From Clostridia bacterium (GTDB lineage: Bacteria; Bacillota; Clostridia; Oscillospirales; CAG-272): a DNA stretch of 41,366 bases. Where the stretch lies: contig JAFZRM010000024.1 of NCBI GenBank assembly GCA_017619885.1, positions 1 to 41,366 of the forward strand, given 5' to 3'. Position 1 is the first letter of the stretch. Each line of letters starts with the position of its first letter. The position numbers were made by a program, and so were the translations under genes. This document shows positions 15,634 through 24,084 of the stretch, one piece after another. The notes under the pieces were generated by a model. That model saw only the letters and a program-made list of their open reading frames with translations. It had not been told where the DNA came from and did not search any database.

Positions 15634-15662
15634 GATATAGAATTGATTTTTATATTGTTCAA
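15634..15662 (-). promoter_or_regulatory. Likely promoter for the flippase gene
   Basis: On the minus strand TTGAAC (15657-15662), 17 bases, TATATC (15634-15639), 17 bases before the TTG start. The short leader leaves little room for a ribosome site. A TACCGTACCG element (15625-15634) touches the -10. Confidence 0.5.
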
Positions 15663-15671
15663 ATTATTGTA

Positions 15672-15700
15672 TTGCAAAGCAATAGATTTTATGATAAAAT
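15672..15700 (+). promoter_or_regulatory. sigmaA promoter for the PrsA-like gene
   Basis: TTGCAA (15672-15677), 17 bases, TAAAAT (15695-15700). A second TACCGTACCG copy at 15709-15718 lies just below the expected transcription start. Confidence 0.75.
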
Positions 15701-15752
15701 CAAAAAAGTACCGTACCGCGGTGCCTTATCCAACTGAAAGGTCAATCAGATA

Positions 15753-17225
15753 ATGAAGAAACTCTCCCTGTTATCGCTGATACTTGCCGCGTTGTTTATG
15801 ATCACGTCGTGCAATATCATAATCAACACGCCGGACACGTCCTCCGATACGACGACTGAGGGCATACCGGAGGAAACCTACGCTCATTCGAATATGGTGA
15901 CGGCGCCGCTCGACGATATAGTAGCGACGACCGAGTTGCAGCAGTTTCCCGTTTCCACATTCAAATACTTTTTCATGCAGGACTACAACTCGTTCCTCGA
16001 CAATTACTATTACTATCTGTCGTATTACGGGCTCGATACGAACGTGCCCCTTCACGATCAGGAGTATTCGGGCGAGGAGGGCATGTCCTGGTACGACGTA
16101 TTTCTCGATAACGGAAAACGAGCGTTTGAGCAGTACGCCAAATTCGCCGAAATGGCGCTGAAAGAAGGCATGTCTCTTGATGAAGGCGACAACGCCGAGA
16201 TCGAGGCGTATCTCGATTCTATAGAAGCCGCCGCAAAAGATTACGGCGAAACGTTCGATCAGTATATAGCTGAATTCATGGGCGAAGGCATGAACAGAGA
16301 ACGGGTTAGAAGCGCGATCAGCCTTTCGCAGCTCGGCTATAAGTATTATCTGAAGTTGTATAACGGTCCCGTTTATACCGATGAACAACTCGAGAAGGCA
16401 TATACGGACGGCGCCGGCGCGTACTCTCTCATAGATTACAACGAAGCTGTGATCGAGGCGCTGTACGACGAAACGGACGACGAAGAAGCCGTCAAAGCCG
16501 CAAAAGAAGAAGCCAAGGCAAAAGCCGAACAGCTCAAAAAACTCGTGGAAGAAGGGAAGAGCTTCACCGAAGCGTACAACGAACTGATTTCCGTCGACGA
16601 TGACGGATCCGAGGGAACCAATGAAATGCTAGTGACCGGAGCCGCGTATTCGTCGCTTGAAAAATTCGCTTTCATTTATGAGAAGGAAACAGTTGAAGGA
16701 CAGATAAACATAACGTACGACGATTCCGGCAATGCAACCGTCATCCAGTGTGTAAAACTTCCTTACAAGAACACCCTGAAACTCGTGGACGTCCGACACA
16801 TCCTTCTGACTTCTACCGAATACAACACGGAAGACGAGGCTTACGCAAAAGCACAGGAACTCGTTGAAAAGATCGTCGCGGCAACCGATAAGATCGACGA
16901 GATCACAAAGCTCGCCGCCGAATTCTCCGAGGATCCCGGTTCAAAAACGAACGGCGGTCTGTATGAAGATGTGCCGCCCGGTGAAATGGTCGAGGAATTC
17001 AACGACTGGTGCTTCGATTCCGAAAGACAGGTCGGCGATATCGGCATAGTCAAGACTTCGTACGGTTATCACGTGATGTTCCTCGACGGGTTCGGCGAAG
17101 AATTATGGCGTTACAACTGCGACGCCGCGCTGCGCGACGCGGAATTTACCGAAAACGCCGACAGGATATACGCTGAAATCACCGTTACGTATAACGAAGA
17201 TCTTCTCGACAGGATCGTTAAATAA
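15753..17225 (+). CDS. PrsA-like parvulin foldase lipoprotein
   Basis: This 490-residue protein has a lipoprotein signal with lipobox M-I-T-S-C (Cys20) and a short Thr/Ser/Asp linker. A long helical region (about 45-330) is of the SurA/PrsA chaperone type. The parvulin PpiC domain (about 340-450) begins V-D-V-R-H-I-L-L and contains A-E-F-S-E-D-P-G-S-K-T-N-G-G and G-Y-H-V-M-F-L-D. It would sit on the outer face of the membrane and speed cis-trans isomerisation of prolyl bonds in exported proteins. It is longer than classical PrsA (about 290 residues), mostly in the helical part. Charged K/E/A-rich helices near 240-270 may form a coiled coil. It is followed after 11 bases by the lipid-kinase gene. 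Confidence 0.88.
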   Translation: MKKLSLLSLILAALFMITSCNIIINTPDTSSDTTTEGIPEETYAHSNMVTAPLDDIVATTELQQFPVSTFKYFFMQDYNSFLDNYYYYLSYYGLDTNVPLHDQEYSGEEGMSWYDVFLDNGKRAFEQYAKFAEMALKEGMSLDEGDNAEIEAYLDSIEAAAKDYGETFDQYIAEFMGEGMNRERVRSAISLSQLGYKYYLKLYNGPVYTDEQLEKAYTDGAGAYSLIDYNEAVIEALYDETDDEEAVKAAKEEAKAKAEQLKKLVEEGKSFTEAYNELISVDDDGSEGTNEMLVTGAAYSSLEKFAFIYEKETVEGQINITYDDSGNATVIQCVKLPYKNTLKLVDVRHILLTSTEYNTEDEAYAKAQELVEKIVAATDKIDEITKLAAEFSEDPGSKTNGGLYEDVPPGEMVEEFNDWCFDSERQVGDIGIVKTSYGYHVMFLDGFGEELWRYNCDAALRDAEFTENADRIYAEITVTYNEDLLDRIVK

Positions 17226-17236
17226 ACGGAGTGAAT

Positions 17237-18103
17237 ATGAATACTGTAAAGATCATAAATCCCGCCGCGGGCAAGGGAAAAGCGGTCAAAGAAATCTCGG
17301 ACGACTGTAAATACTACGTCAGCAAAGGCGTCGGCGACGTTGAAAGATACGTAACGCAAACGCTTCTTAAAGAACCGTACACGCACTTTATAATCTGCGG
17401 CGGCGACGGAACGATAAACGAAGCCGTGAACGGCGTGATCGCAGCCGGCGCCGGCGAGACCGCCGTGCTTTCCGCGATAGGCGACGGCACCGGCAACGAT
17501 CTGCTCCGGTATGAGAGCGGATCGAACGAACCCGTCAGATGCGACGTGATCAAGTTCAACGACAGATATTATATAAATATCCTCAATATCGGCTTTGACT
17601 GCACGGTCGTTCAGAAAACGGAGTACTATAAGAAAAAGCCGCTCATAACAGGCAGCTTTGCGTATATCTGCGGTGTCGTCAATACGTTTGTCGGAAATTA
17701 CGGTCTCGGGATAACCGTCAAAGTGACGAAGGAAAACGGTGAAGAAGAGATCTTCGACGGAGAATACATGCTCTGCGTCGCTGCAAACGCGAGATATTAC
17801 GGCGGTGGATTCAAGCCCGCGCCCCTCGCGGATTTGACCGACGGATTGATCGATGTGCTCCTTGTCAGAAAAGTCCCGCGCAAAAGATTCCCGTCCGTTA
17901 TCGCAGCCTACAAAAAGGGCGAGCATATGGATAAAGAGACCGGCGACGTGGTGGAACGCTTCAAAGACATAATGACGTACCGCCGTTGTACGAAGCTCAG
18001 CATCAGCGGAATGGAGAGTTTATGCGCGGACGGCGAGATCTCGAAATGCAGCAGCGTGCAGATCGAAATAGTACCTAAAGCGGTAAATTTCCTGTTCAAA
18101 TAA
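17237..18103 (+). CDS. YegS/DgkB-family diacylglycerol or lipid kinase
   Basis: This 288-residue protein has the DAGK catalytic domain. I see the opening I-I-N-P-A-A-G-K-G-K-A, the nucleotide loop G-G-D-G-T-I-N-E-A-V-N-G, and G-D-G-T-G-N-D-L. The C-terminal half holds the beta-sandwich (Y-Y-G-G-G-F-K-P-A-P, G-L-I-D-V-L-L-V). It phosphorylates diacylglycerol or a related lipid with ATP at the cytoplasmic face. I use the ATG at 17237; the in-frame GTG at 17231 lies within the CGGAG ribosome site. It forms a two-gene operon with the PrsA-like gene and ends at a strong terminator. DgkB would recycle diacylglycerol from lipoteichoic acid synthesis; that role is inferred. Confidence 0.88.
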   Translation: MNTVKIINPAAGKGKAVKEISDDCKYYVSKGVGDVERYVTQTLLKEPYTHFIICGGDGTINEAVNGVIAAGAGETAVLSAIGDGTGNDLLRYESGSNEPVRCDVIKFNDRYYINILNIGFDCTVVQKTEYYKKKPLITGSFAYICGVVNTFVGNYGLGITVKVTKENGEEEIFDGEYMLCVAANARYYGGGFKPAPLADLTDGLIDVLLVRKVPRKRFPSVIAAYKKGEHMDKETGDVVERFKDIMTYRRCTKLSISGMESLCADGEISKCSSVQIEIVPKAVNFLFK

Positions 18104-18111
18104 AAAAGTTT

Positions 18112-18133
18112 CCGGGGAACCGAAGTTCCCCGG
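18112..18133. terminator. Bidirectional terminator between convergent operons
   Basis: Perfect 9-bp stem CCGGGGAAC/GTTCCCCGG with CGAA loop. A-rich sequence on the left and GATTTTTTATTT on the right give T tails on both strands, between the converging lipid-kinase and rhamnosidase genes. Confidence 0.9.
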
Positions 18134-18139
18134 GATTTT

Positions 18140-21100
18140 TTATTTTATCTCAAAACAGTATTGTCCGCTTCCGAGCCTTATTGTGACGATGCCGTTTTCC
18201 GCCGATACGACGGTCAACCCTGCCGCCTCCGACAACGGTTTTCCGCTCTCGGTAACAGATCCCGCGTCTGCCGCCGGCAGATAAAGCGTCGCAGTCGTGT
18301 TCGCGGGCACGGCGCATTCATACATTTTGATAACATCGCCCTCGGCTTTCCATGCGCTCTTGATAAGACCTCTTATCGATTCGTACTGTCCGCTGACTTC
18401 GGTTATTCCTCCGCCGCATAACGGCTCAAGGAAGAAGTGAGAGAAGCCTGGCGCGTTTTCGTCGCACGTTATTCCGACGAGAGTGGAATAGATCCATTCG
18501 GTGACCGAGCCGTACGAATAGTGGTTGAACGAGTTCATTCCGGCGTCGCCGAAGCCGTTCTCGATCGTATAGCTGTTCCAGCGCTCCCAGATCGTCGTCG
18601 CGCCCTGCAGTATCGGATATTTCCACGACGGATATTCCTCCTGTTGAAGCAGTGCGAACGCTGTCTCGGTATAACCGTACTTGCAGAGCATCGGAAGCAG
18701 GATCGGGCAGCCGATGAATCCGGTAGTCAGCTTGTTGCCGTTGTGGACTATTTTTGCGTTGAGCCTGTCGGCAAGCGCCTGACGGTTTTCTTCCGGAACT
18801 ATATCGAAAGCGAGGGCTACGAGATACGCCGTTTGCGTATCATGCTTCAGTTTACCGCTCGACGAAAGGAAATTCTTCGTCCACGCCTCGCGATACTGAC
18901 GCGCTTCATCGGCGAATCTCGTAGCGTCGCTGCTTCTGCCGAGCAGCGTCGCCATCTTTTCAAGAATATCCATAACGCGGATGCAGTACGCCGTATCCGT
19001 GACCGAGACGGGAGTCGACTCTCCGATCGACAGCCAGTCGCCGTAAGCGCTCCTGCTCCTGATATGGTTGTTGCTCGTCGTCGTCAGATACCGGGCGTAG
19101 CGCTTCATATTGGAATAATACTTTTCAATATAGGAGATGTCGCCGTATCTGACGTACATGATCCACGGGATGATTACGCCCGCGTCGCCCCAGGCGTTAT
19201 TGCCAGAGCCCGTATACTGCGCTCTGTTCGTCTGCGGCGCCACGTCGGGATATGATCCGTCGGACCTCTGAGCGTCGTTTAAATCGGTTATATACTTGTC
19301 AAAGAACGTTTTCACGTTCATGTTGTATGCAGCGGTGCCGCAGAAAATCTGCGCGTCGCCTGACCAGCCCATGCGCTCGTCGCGCTGCGGGCAGTCAGTC
19401 GGTGTGGAGAGGAAGTTGCCGCGCTGACCCCAGTATGTATTTGAAATCAGAGCGTTTATCAGCGTGTCGGAAGTCGTTATGCTGCCGGTGTCTTCCATAT
19501 AAGAGTAGAGAACGAGCGCTTTTACGTCCGAAATATCCGGGGCCTCGCTTAAGCCCGAGATCTCCATATATCTGAATCCGTGATAGGTGAATACGGGGGA
19601 GTAGATCTCGCCGTTCTCATCGCCCTTTAGGATGTATTCGTCCGTCGCCTGAGCGGAGCGGAGGTTCGCGGTGTAAAGCGTGCCTTTCGCGCCGTCGCTT
19701 CCGCTGCTGCCGTCGTTCAGCATTTCGCCGTGGCGCAGCGTCACTTTCGTTCCGGCTTTGCCTTTCAACTTGACCGACGCCACGCCGGTGAGATTCTGTC
19801 CGAAATCGTATATGAACGTAGTCTTGCCGACTTTGTTGAACGATTTCGCAGTCACGGTGTCCATGACCTGTACGGTTCCGGAAAGCTGCGGGCACAAAGT
19901 ACCGACGCCGAGCGTTTTTGCCGTCGTCACACTTACTTTGTCCCAGTCGCCGGCGTCGTAGCCGGCATCTGTCCAGCCGTCTTTTTCTTTTCCGGCGTCG
20001 TAGTGTTCGCCGTTGAAAATATCGTCGTACGTTATCGGACCGTCGGTCGTAACAGACCATTTATCGTCGGAGCACACGTGCTGTCTCGTGCCGTCCGCGT
20101 AATCAATCACGAGTTTGCAGATGAAGGCTGGAACCGTCGCGTTATAAGGCGAATAAGCGCCTATATACCAGCCTCTGCCGAGCATCGCGCCGATAGCGTT
20201 CGTGCCCGTCTTGATCTGATCCGTCACGTCACAGCACTGATACATTATGCGTTTGTCGTATTCGGCACGCCCGGGATCGAGCGCGCTGTTTCCGGATTTG
20301 ACGCCGTTAACGTACGCTGCGTATAAACCAGCCGCCGACGCGAAAAGTTTAGCCGAAACGACGCCTTCGCCGACTTCGAACTCACGCCGCAGCATCGGCG
20401 CGCTCTTGTCTGCGTTGCCGACGCTGACCTGCTGGTTCCACGGACTGCCGCCGTAGCCTGTCACGGAATTAACTTTTGCGTAACCGGTTTCGCTCGCGTC
20501 AGGTTTATACCATTCGGCATCGTATTTTTCCGTGCCGAGCCAGTCTCCGTCCGAGACGATCACTTCGGAGCTGCCGTCGGCGTATTTGATCAGAAGCTTG
20601 ACGATCGCGGCGCCGTATCCGTATTCACCGTTTATTATCCGGCACGCGAGCAGGTTTTTGCCCTGTTTTATAATTTCAGTCACGTTTGCCGAGCCGGCGT
20701 GCTGCCAGCCGCCCTCGCGTGTGATCGTGACCGTTTTCTCACCGTTCACGTACAGCTCGCCGTAATCGTCCGCGGTGAAAATGACCGCGGCGTACGTGAC
20801 GTCTTTGTTGATATCAAAGCTGTATCTGAAATACTCCGTCTTTTCCGGGATCGTGCCCTGAGAATCGTCGTTCAATAGCCAGATCCAGTTCGATTCGTAG
20901 AAGTTGACGATATTCGAGCCTTCAGTGTTTTCGGTGATCCACGACGCGCCGCTGAAGCCGTTCTCTGTCAGTGCGGTGACGAAGGATGACGGCGCCGATT
21001 CGGCGGAGTTTCCTTTATTATCCGTCACCGTGACGCTCCAGTAGTATCTGACCGCTTCTTTAAGCTCTCCGCCGCATTCTATGAGCGTGCAAGCGTCGGA

Positions 21101-21442
21101 GATAACGACGCCCGAATCCCAGACGAGGTCGGCTGATGAAAGCTTGTCGGCAGTCTCCGCGACCTTTACGCGGTAAGAGCTCTGCACGGTCCCGCGGACG
21201 TTGGAGGCGATGACCCACGATAACATGGGCTGACCTTCTACGCAGCAAGGCTCTTTTTCATAATTCACGCGCAGCGAGCCGACCGCGACTCCGTCGCCCA
21301 CAGGTACCGGAGCGTCGTTATCGGTCTGACTTTCCGGCGCGGTAGTTATTGTACCGGTCGTATCTTCGCCGTTTCCGCCGCAGCCGGCGATCGCAGCCGA
21401 AACGAGCAGCAGCGCGAGGAGAAGAGAGAGCAGTTTTTTCAT
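18140..21442 (-). CDS. Alpha-L-rhamnosidase, GH78, lipoprotein
   Basis: This 1100-residue protein has a lipoprotein signal (A-I-A-G-C, Cys21) and a Thr-rich linker. The N-terminal Ig-like domain (L-S-W-V-I-A-S) is followed by the rhamnosidase N-domain with Y-V-N-G-E-K-T and Y-V-N-G-V-K-S, beta-sandwich parts, the (alpha/alpha)6 barrel and a C-terminal beta domain. The family motif is D-C-P-Q-R-D-E-R-M-G-W-S-G-D-A-Q, which holds the acidic residues used in inverting hydrolysis of terminal alpha-L-rhamnose. A later T-I-W-E-R-W-N-S-Y and S-F-N-H-Y-S-Y-G-S-V are also typical. It is anchored outside the membrane. It is the last gene of a three-gene operon, ten bases after an ABC-FtsX gene. Paralogue of the signal-less enzyme at 26952-29627. 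Confidence 0.95.
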   Translation of the reverse strand: MKKLLSLLLALLLVSAAIAGCGGNGEDTTGTITTAPESQTDNDAPVPVGDGVAVGSLRVNYEKEPCCVEGQPMLSWVIASNVRGTVQSSYRVKVAETADKLSSADLVWDSGVVISDACTLIECGGELKEAVRYYWSVTVTDNKGNSAESAPSSFVTALTENGFSGASWITENTEGSNIVNFYESNWIWLLNDDSQGTIPEKTEYFRYSFDINKDVTYAAVIFTADDYGELYVNGEKTVTITREGGWQHAGSANVTEIIKQGKNLLACRIINGEYGYGAAIVKLLIKYADGSSEVIVSDGDWLGTEKYDAEWYKPDASETGYAKVNSVTGYGGSPWNQQVSVGNADKSAPMLRREFEVGEGVVSAKLFASAAGLYAAYVNGVKSGNSALDPGRAEYDKRIMYQCCDVTDQIKTGTNAIGAMLGRGWYIGAYSPYNATVPAFICKLVIDYADGTRQHVCSDDKWSVTTDGPITYDDIFNGEHYDAGKEKDGWTDAGYDAGDWDKVSVTTAKTLGVGTLCPQLSGTVQVMDTVTAKSFNKVGKTTFIYDFGQNLTGVASVKLKGKAGTKVTLRHGEMLNDGSSGSDGAKGTLYTANLRSAQATDEYILKGDENGEIYSPVFTYHGFRYMEISGLSEAPDISDVKALVLYSYMEDTGSITTSDTLINALISNTYWGQRGNFLSTPTDCPQRDERMGWSGDAQIFCGTAAYNMNVKTFFDKYITDLNDAQRSDGSYPDVAPQTNRAQYTGSGNNAWGDAGVIIPWIMYVRYGDISYIEKYYSNMKRYARYLTTTSNNHIRSRSAYGDWLSIGESTPVSVTDTAYCIRVMDILEKMATLLGRSSDATRFADEARQYREAWTKNFLSSSGKLKHDTQTAYLVALAFDIVPEENRQALADRLNAKIVHNGNKLTTGFIGCPILLPMLCKYGYTETAFALLQQEEYPSWKYPILQGATTIWERWNSYTIENGFGDAGMNSFNHYSYGSVTEWIYSTLVGITCDENAPGFSHFFLEPLCGGGITEVSGQYESIRGLIKSAWKAEGDVIKMYECAVPANTTATLYLPAADAGSVTESGKPLSEAAGLTVVSAENGIVTIRLGSGQYCFEIK

Positions 21443-21452
21443 TCGTTACACC

Positions 21453-24071
21453 TCATCTTTGGGTTTCGTTTTTGTTCATCGCGGACACGGGAGACATCGT
21501 GACGAGCCTTATGAGCGGGATCGTTATCGCGGCCGCCGTTATCAGGACCGCAGTGACCGCCATCAGAAGCAGCGTTCCGGGATTGATCACGAGCGAATAG
21601 AAATGATACGTATAATCAGCCGATATGACCGCGTTGATGACCGGGAACAGTATGAGCACGAGTATCATCGCCGTTATCAGCGAAACGCCGGTTATAAGCC
21701 CGCCTTCTATGCCGAACGCCTTGAACGCGTCGATGCCGCGCGCGCCCATGCCGCGCAGGATGCCTATCTGTCTGCCTTCGAGTTTCACGGACGATGAAAT
21801 GAACGAGAAGAGAAGCAGAACCGCGACGATCGATATCATCACGAGGATGTCGGTCAGAGTCTTCGTAAACAGACCGAGCGTACCGATATAAGTCTGATAG
21901 TCCTTGTAGTATTTCGTATCCGGACGCGCGCCGACCGTGCGAAGCTGTTTCAGCAGCCTGATGTTGCCGCTGACGCTGTCCTTCTGTGGAACGAGCACGT
22001 TATAAACCGGAAGCGCGTCCCTGATAAACGACAGATATTCTTCCGTGCTGACGTAAAGCACGGACGCGGTGCCTTCGCATACGGCGGAGATGTGCATACC
22101 GTTTACGGGAAGGCTCGTCTTGCTTCCTTTGGTCGAGCTGTCTTTTGCCTGGATTATGAGATAACCGTTGTTTTCGCGGTTGAACTGTCCGAGCTTTTCC
22201 TTGATTGTCTCGCCGTCCGTCGCGGCGCCGGGGAAAAGCTTTGAATACAGCGCGGTATCTATTATGAACCCGCCTTCGCCGTCGTTATAAACGGCGTTGT
22301 TCGCGTACGCGGAATCGGCGACCGCCGATATCCTCATCGTCCGCGTCCCGCTGATGCAGTCGGCCGACGCGGCTATCGTGTGCGTGGCGGAGATAAGCTC
22401 GTCGATATAATTTCCGGTAACGTAGACGAATCCGTCGCCCGTCGCGAGGCTGTCTTCGTAATCTTCGGGCAGCTCGCTGTACAGATATCCGGCGTTCTTT
22501 CTCATAAGATCCGCTTTGTAGTACAGGGTAAGATCCGCCTTTTTGACGCCGCATATCTTGAACGTGCAGCCCGCGTATACGAACGTTTTTCCAATCAGAT
22601 CCGCATAAGAGTTGACGCCCTTGTACGCGTTCACGTCGAGCATGAACTGGGCGGCGACGGCGGAGACGACCGCGTCGCCGTACGCGGACGGCAGAGAACC
22701 CGTTTCGAGATCTTCAGATTTAAGCACGTTTTCGCCCGAAGGCACGATTCCGTAGAAATTCTTGAACGTATCGTTATCGGTCGGTTTGTAGCTTTTTCCG
22801 GTGTCCTTGAAAACAACGGATGCTTCGCCGAAATATACCCTGGTCACGTCTCCGACGGAAGCGGAAAGCGTGTCAAGGTCTTCGTCCGTGAATTCCTTCT
22901 CGGCGTAATACGTTCCGTCTTTGCAGACGAGGACGTTTTCGTGGCTGTCCGAGGTCATCGTCTTCGCCATCGCTCTGTCGGCGTCGTAGAATCTGAACAC
23001 TCCGACGACGGCGGCGAGGAACAATGCGAGCACGAGCATTATGACCGTCATCACGAGACGGAATTTCTTGTGCTTCAGCATCGAAAGCGACAGCCGCAGA
23101 CCGACGGAGAACGGCATGTGCGAGCCGATCAGATCTATCGGTTTCTGCGTTTCCGGCTCGGCTCTGTACGGGAAGTAATAAGTCGAATTTCCTTCCTGGC
23201 GAAGCTCCACCGCGTTTTTGACGTGGATGTTCATCGACTTTACTTTCGCCGTGTCGGATTCGTTTATTATGTACGTGTCGCGTTCGGAGCGGCCGAGTAT
23301 CGCGTTTATCTCCTCGAGCGCCTGTTCGTCGAGCTTTTTGCCGTGCGGTACGCGGACGAGCCTGTCGCCGACGGTGTCGATCGCGGGCTCGTAAAGCTCG
23401 GTCGTGCGCACGAGATCCTTGTGTATGCGTCCGTCCTTTACCTCGATGACGCGATCGCCGATCTCGTCGGCTATATCCCTGTCGTGCGTAACGATGATGA
23501 CGAGTTTGGTCTTTGAAAGTTCCTTGAATATCGAGAAAACTTCACGTCCGGTCTTCGAGTCGAGGTTTCCGGTCGGCTCATCTGCGACGATCATCTTCGG
23601 ATCTTTTACGATGGCGCGTGCGATCGCGACGCGCTGAGCCTGACCGCCGGATATCTCGTTCGGCTTTCTGTCGGCTATCTCTGTCAGTCCGAGATATTCA
23701 AGCGCCCGGGTGACCCTCTCGTCGTCCTGCTTGCTCTGCAATCCGAGCGCGAGCGCGGTATTCTGACGGAGCGTGAGAGTCGGCAGCAGATTGTATTCCT
23801 GAAATACCACGCCGACGTATGTGTTTCTGTAGGAGTCAAGCTGCGAGCGCGTGAATTTCGTGAAGCTGTTACCGTATAACAGTATGTCGCCGCGGTCGGG
23901 CGTGTCGAGCGTCGCGATCATATTCAGCAGCGTCGATTTACCGCCGCCGGAGCGGCCGACGATGAATACGAGACCGGTTTCGGGGAACGACAGGGAAACG
24001 TCGTTCAGCGCGCGCTGAGTGACGCCGTTTTTTGTTCTGTACGTTTTTGATACGTTTTTCAACTCAAGCAT
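21453..24071 (-). CDS. ABC ATPase-FtsX permease fusion (MacB-like), second of pair
   Basis: This 872-residue fusion has an ABC ATPase first: Walker A G-R-S-G-G-G-K-S (39-46), signature I-S-G-G-Q (140-144, Ile in place of Leu), Walker B I-V-A-D-E-P (161-166) and switch His196. A linker leads to a membrane segment near 335-355, an extracytoplasmic domain of about 370 residues, and three more segments at the end, the MacB/FtsX order. It is longer than MacB because of the outer domain. Such transporters use ATP to drive movements outside the membrane (peptide export, resistance, lipoprotein release). I start it at the ATG at 24071 by likeness to its paralogue and AGGGGGTG before it; an in-frame GTG is at 24080. 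Cargo unknown. Confidence 0.9.
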   Translation of the reverse strand: MLELKNVSKTYRTKNGVTQRALNDVSLSFPETGLVFIVGRSGGGKSTLLNMIATLDTPDRGDILLYGNSFTKFTRSQLDSYRNTYVGVVFQEYNLLPTLTLRQNTALALGLQSKQDDERVTRALEYLGLTEIADRKPNEISGGQAQRVAIARAIVKDPKMIVADEPTGNLDSKTGREVFSIFKELSKTKLVIIVTHDRDIADEIGDRVIEVKDGRIHKDLVRTTELYEPAIDTVGDRLVRVPHGKKLDEQALEEINAILGRSERDTYIINESDTAKVKSMNIHVKNAVELRQEGNSTYYFPYRAEPETQKPIDLIGSHMPFSVGLRLSLSMLKHKKFRLVMTVIMLVLALFLAAVVGVFRFYDADRAMAKTMTSDSHENVLVCKDGTYYAEKEFTDEDLDTLSASVGDVTRVYFGEASVVFKDTGKSYKPTDNDTFKNFYGIVPSGENVLKSEDLETGSLPSAYGDAVVSAVAAQFMLDVNAYKGVNSYADLIGKTFVYAGCTFKICGVKKADLTLYYKADLMRKNAGYLYSELPEDYEDSLATGDGFVYVTGNYIDELISATHTIAASADCISGTRTMRISAVADSAYANNAVYNDGEGGFIIDTALYSKLFPGAATDGETIKEKLGQFNRENNGYLIIQAKDSSTKGSKTSLPVNGMHISAVCEGTASVLYVSTEEYLSFIRDALPVYNVLVPQKDSVSGNIRLLKQLRTVGARPDTKYYKDYQTYIGTLGLFTKTLTDILVMISIVAVLLLFSFISSSVKLEGRQIGILRGMGARGIDAFKAFGIEGGLITGVSLITAMILVLILFPVINAVISADYTYHFYSLVINPGTLLLMAVTAVLITAAAITIPLIRLVTMSPVSAMNKNETQR

Positions 24072-24084
24072 CTGTGCCACCCCC

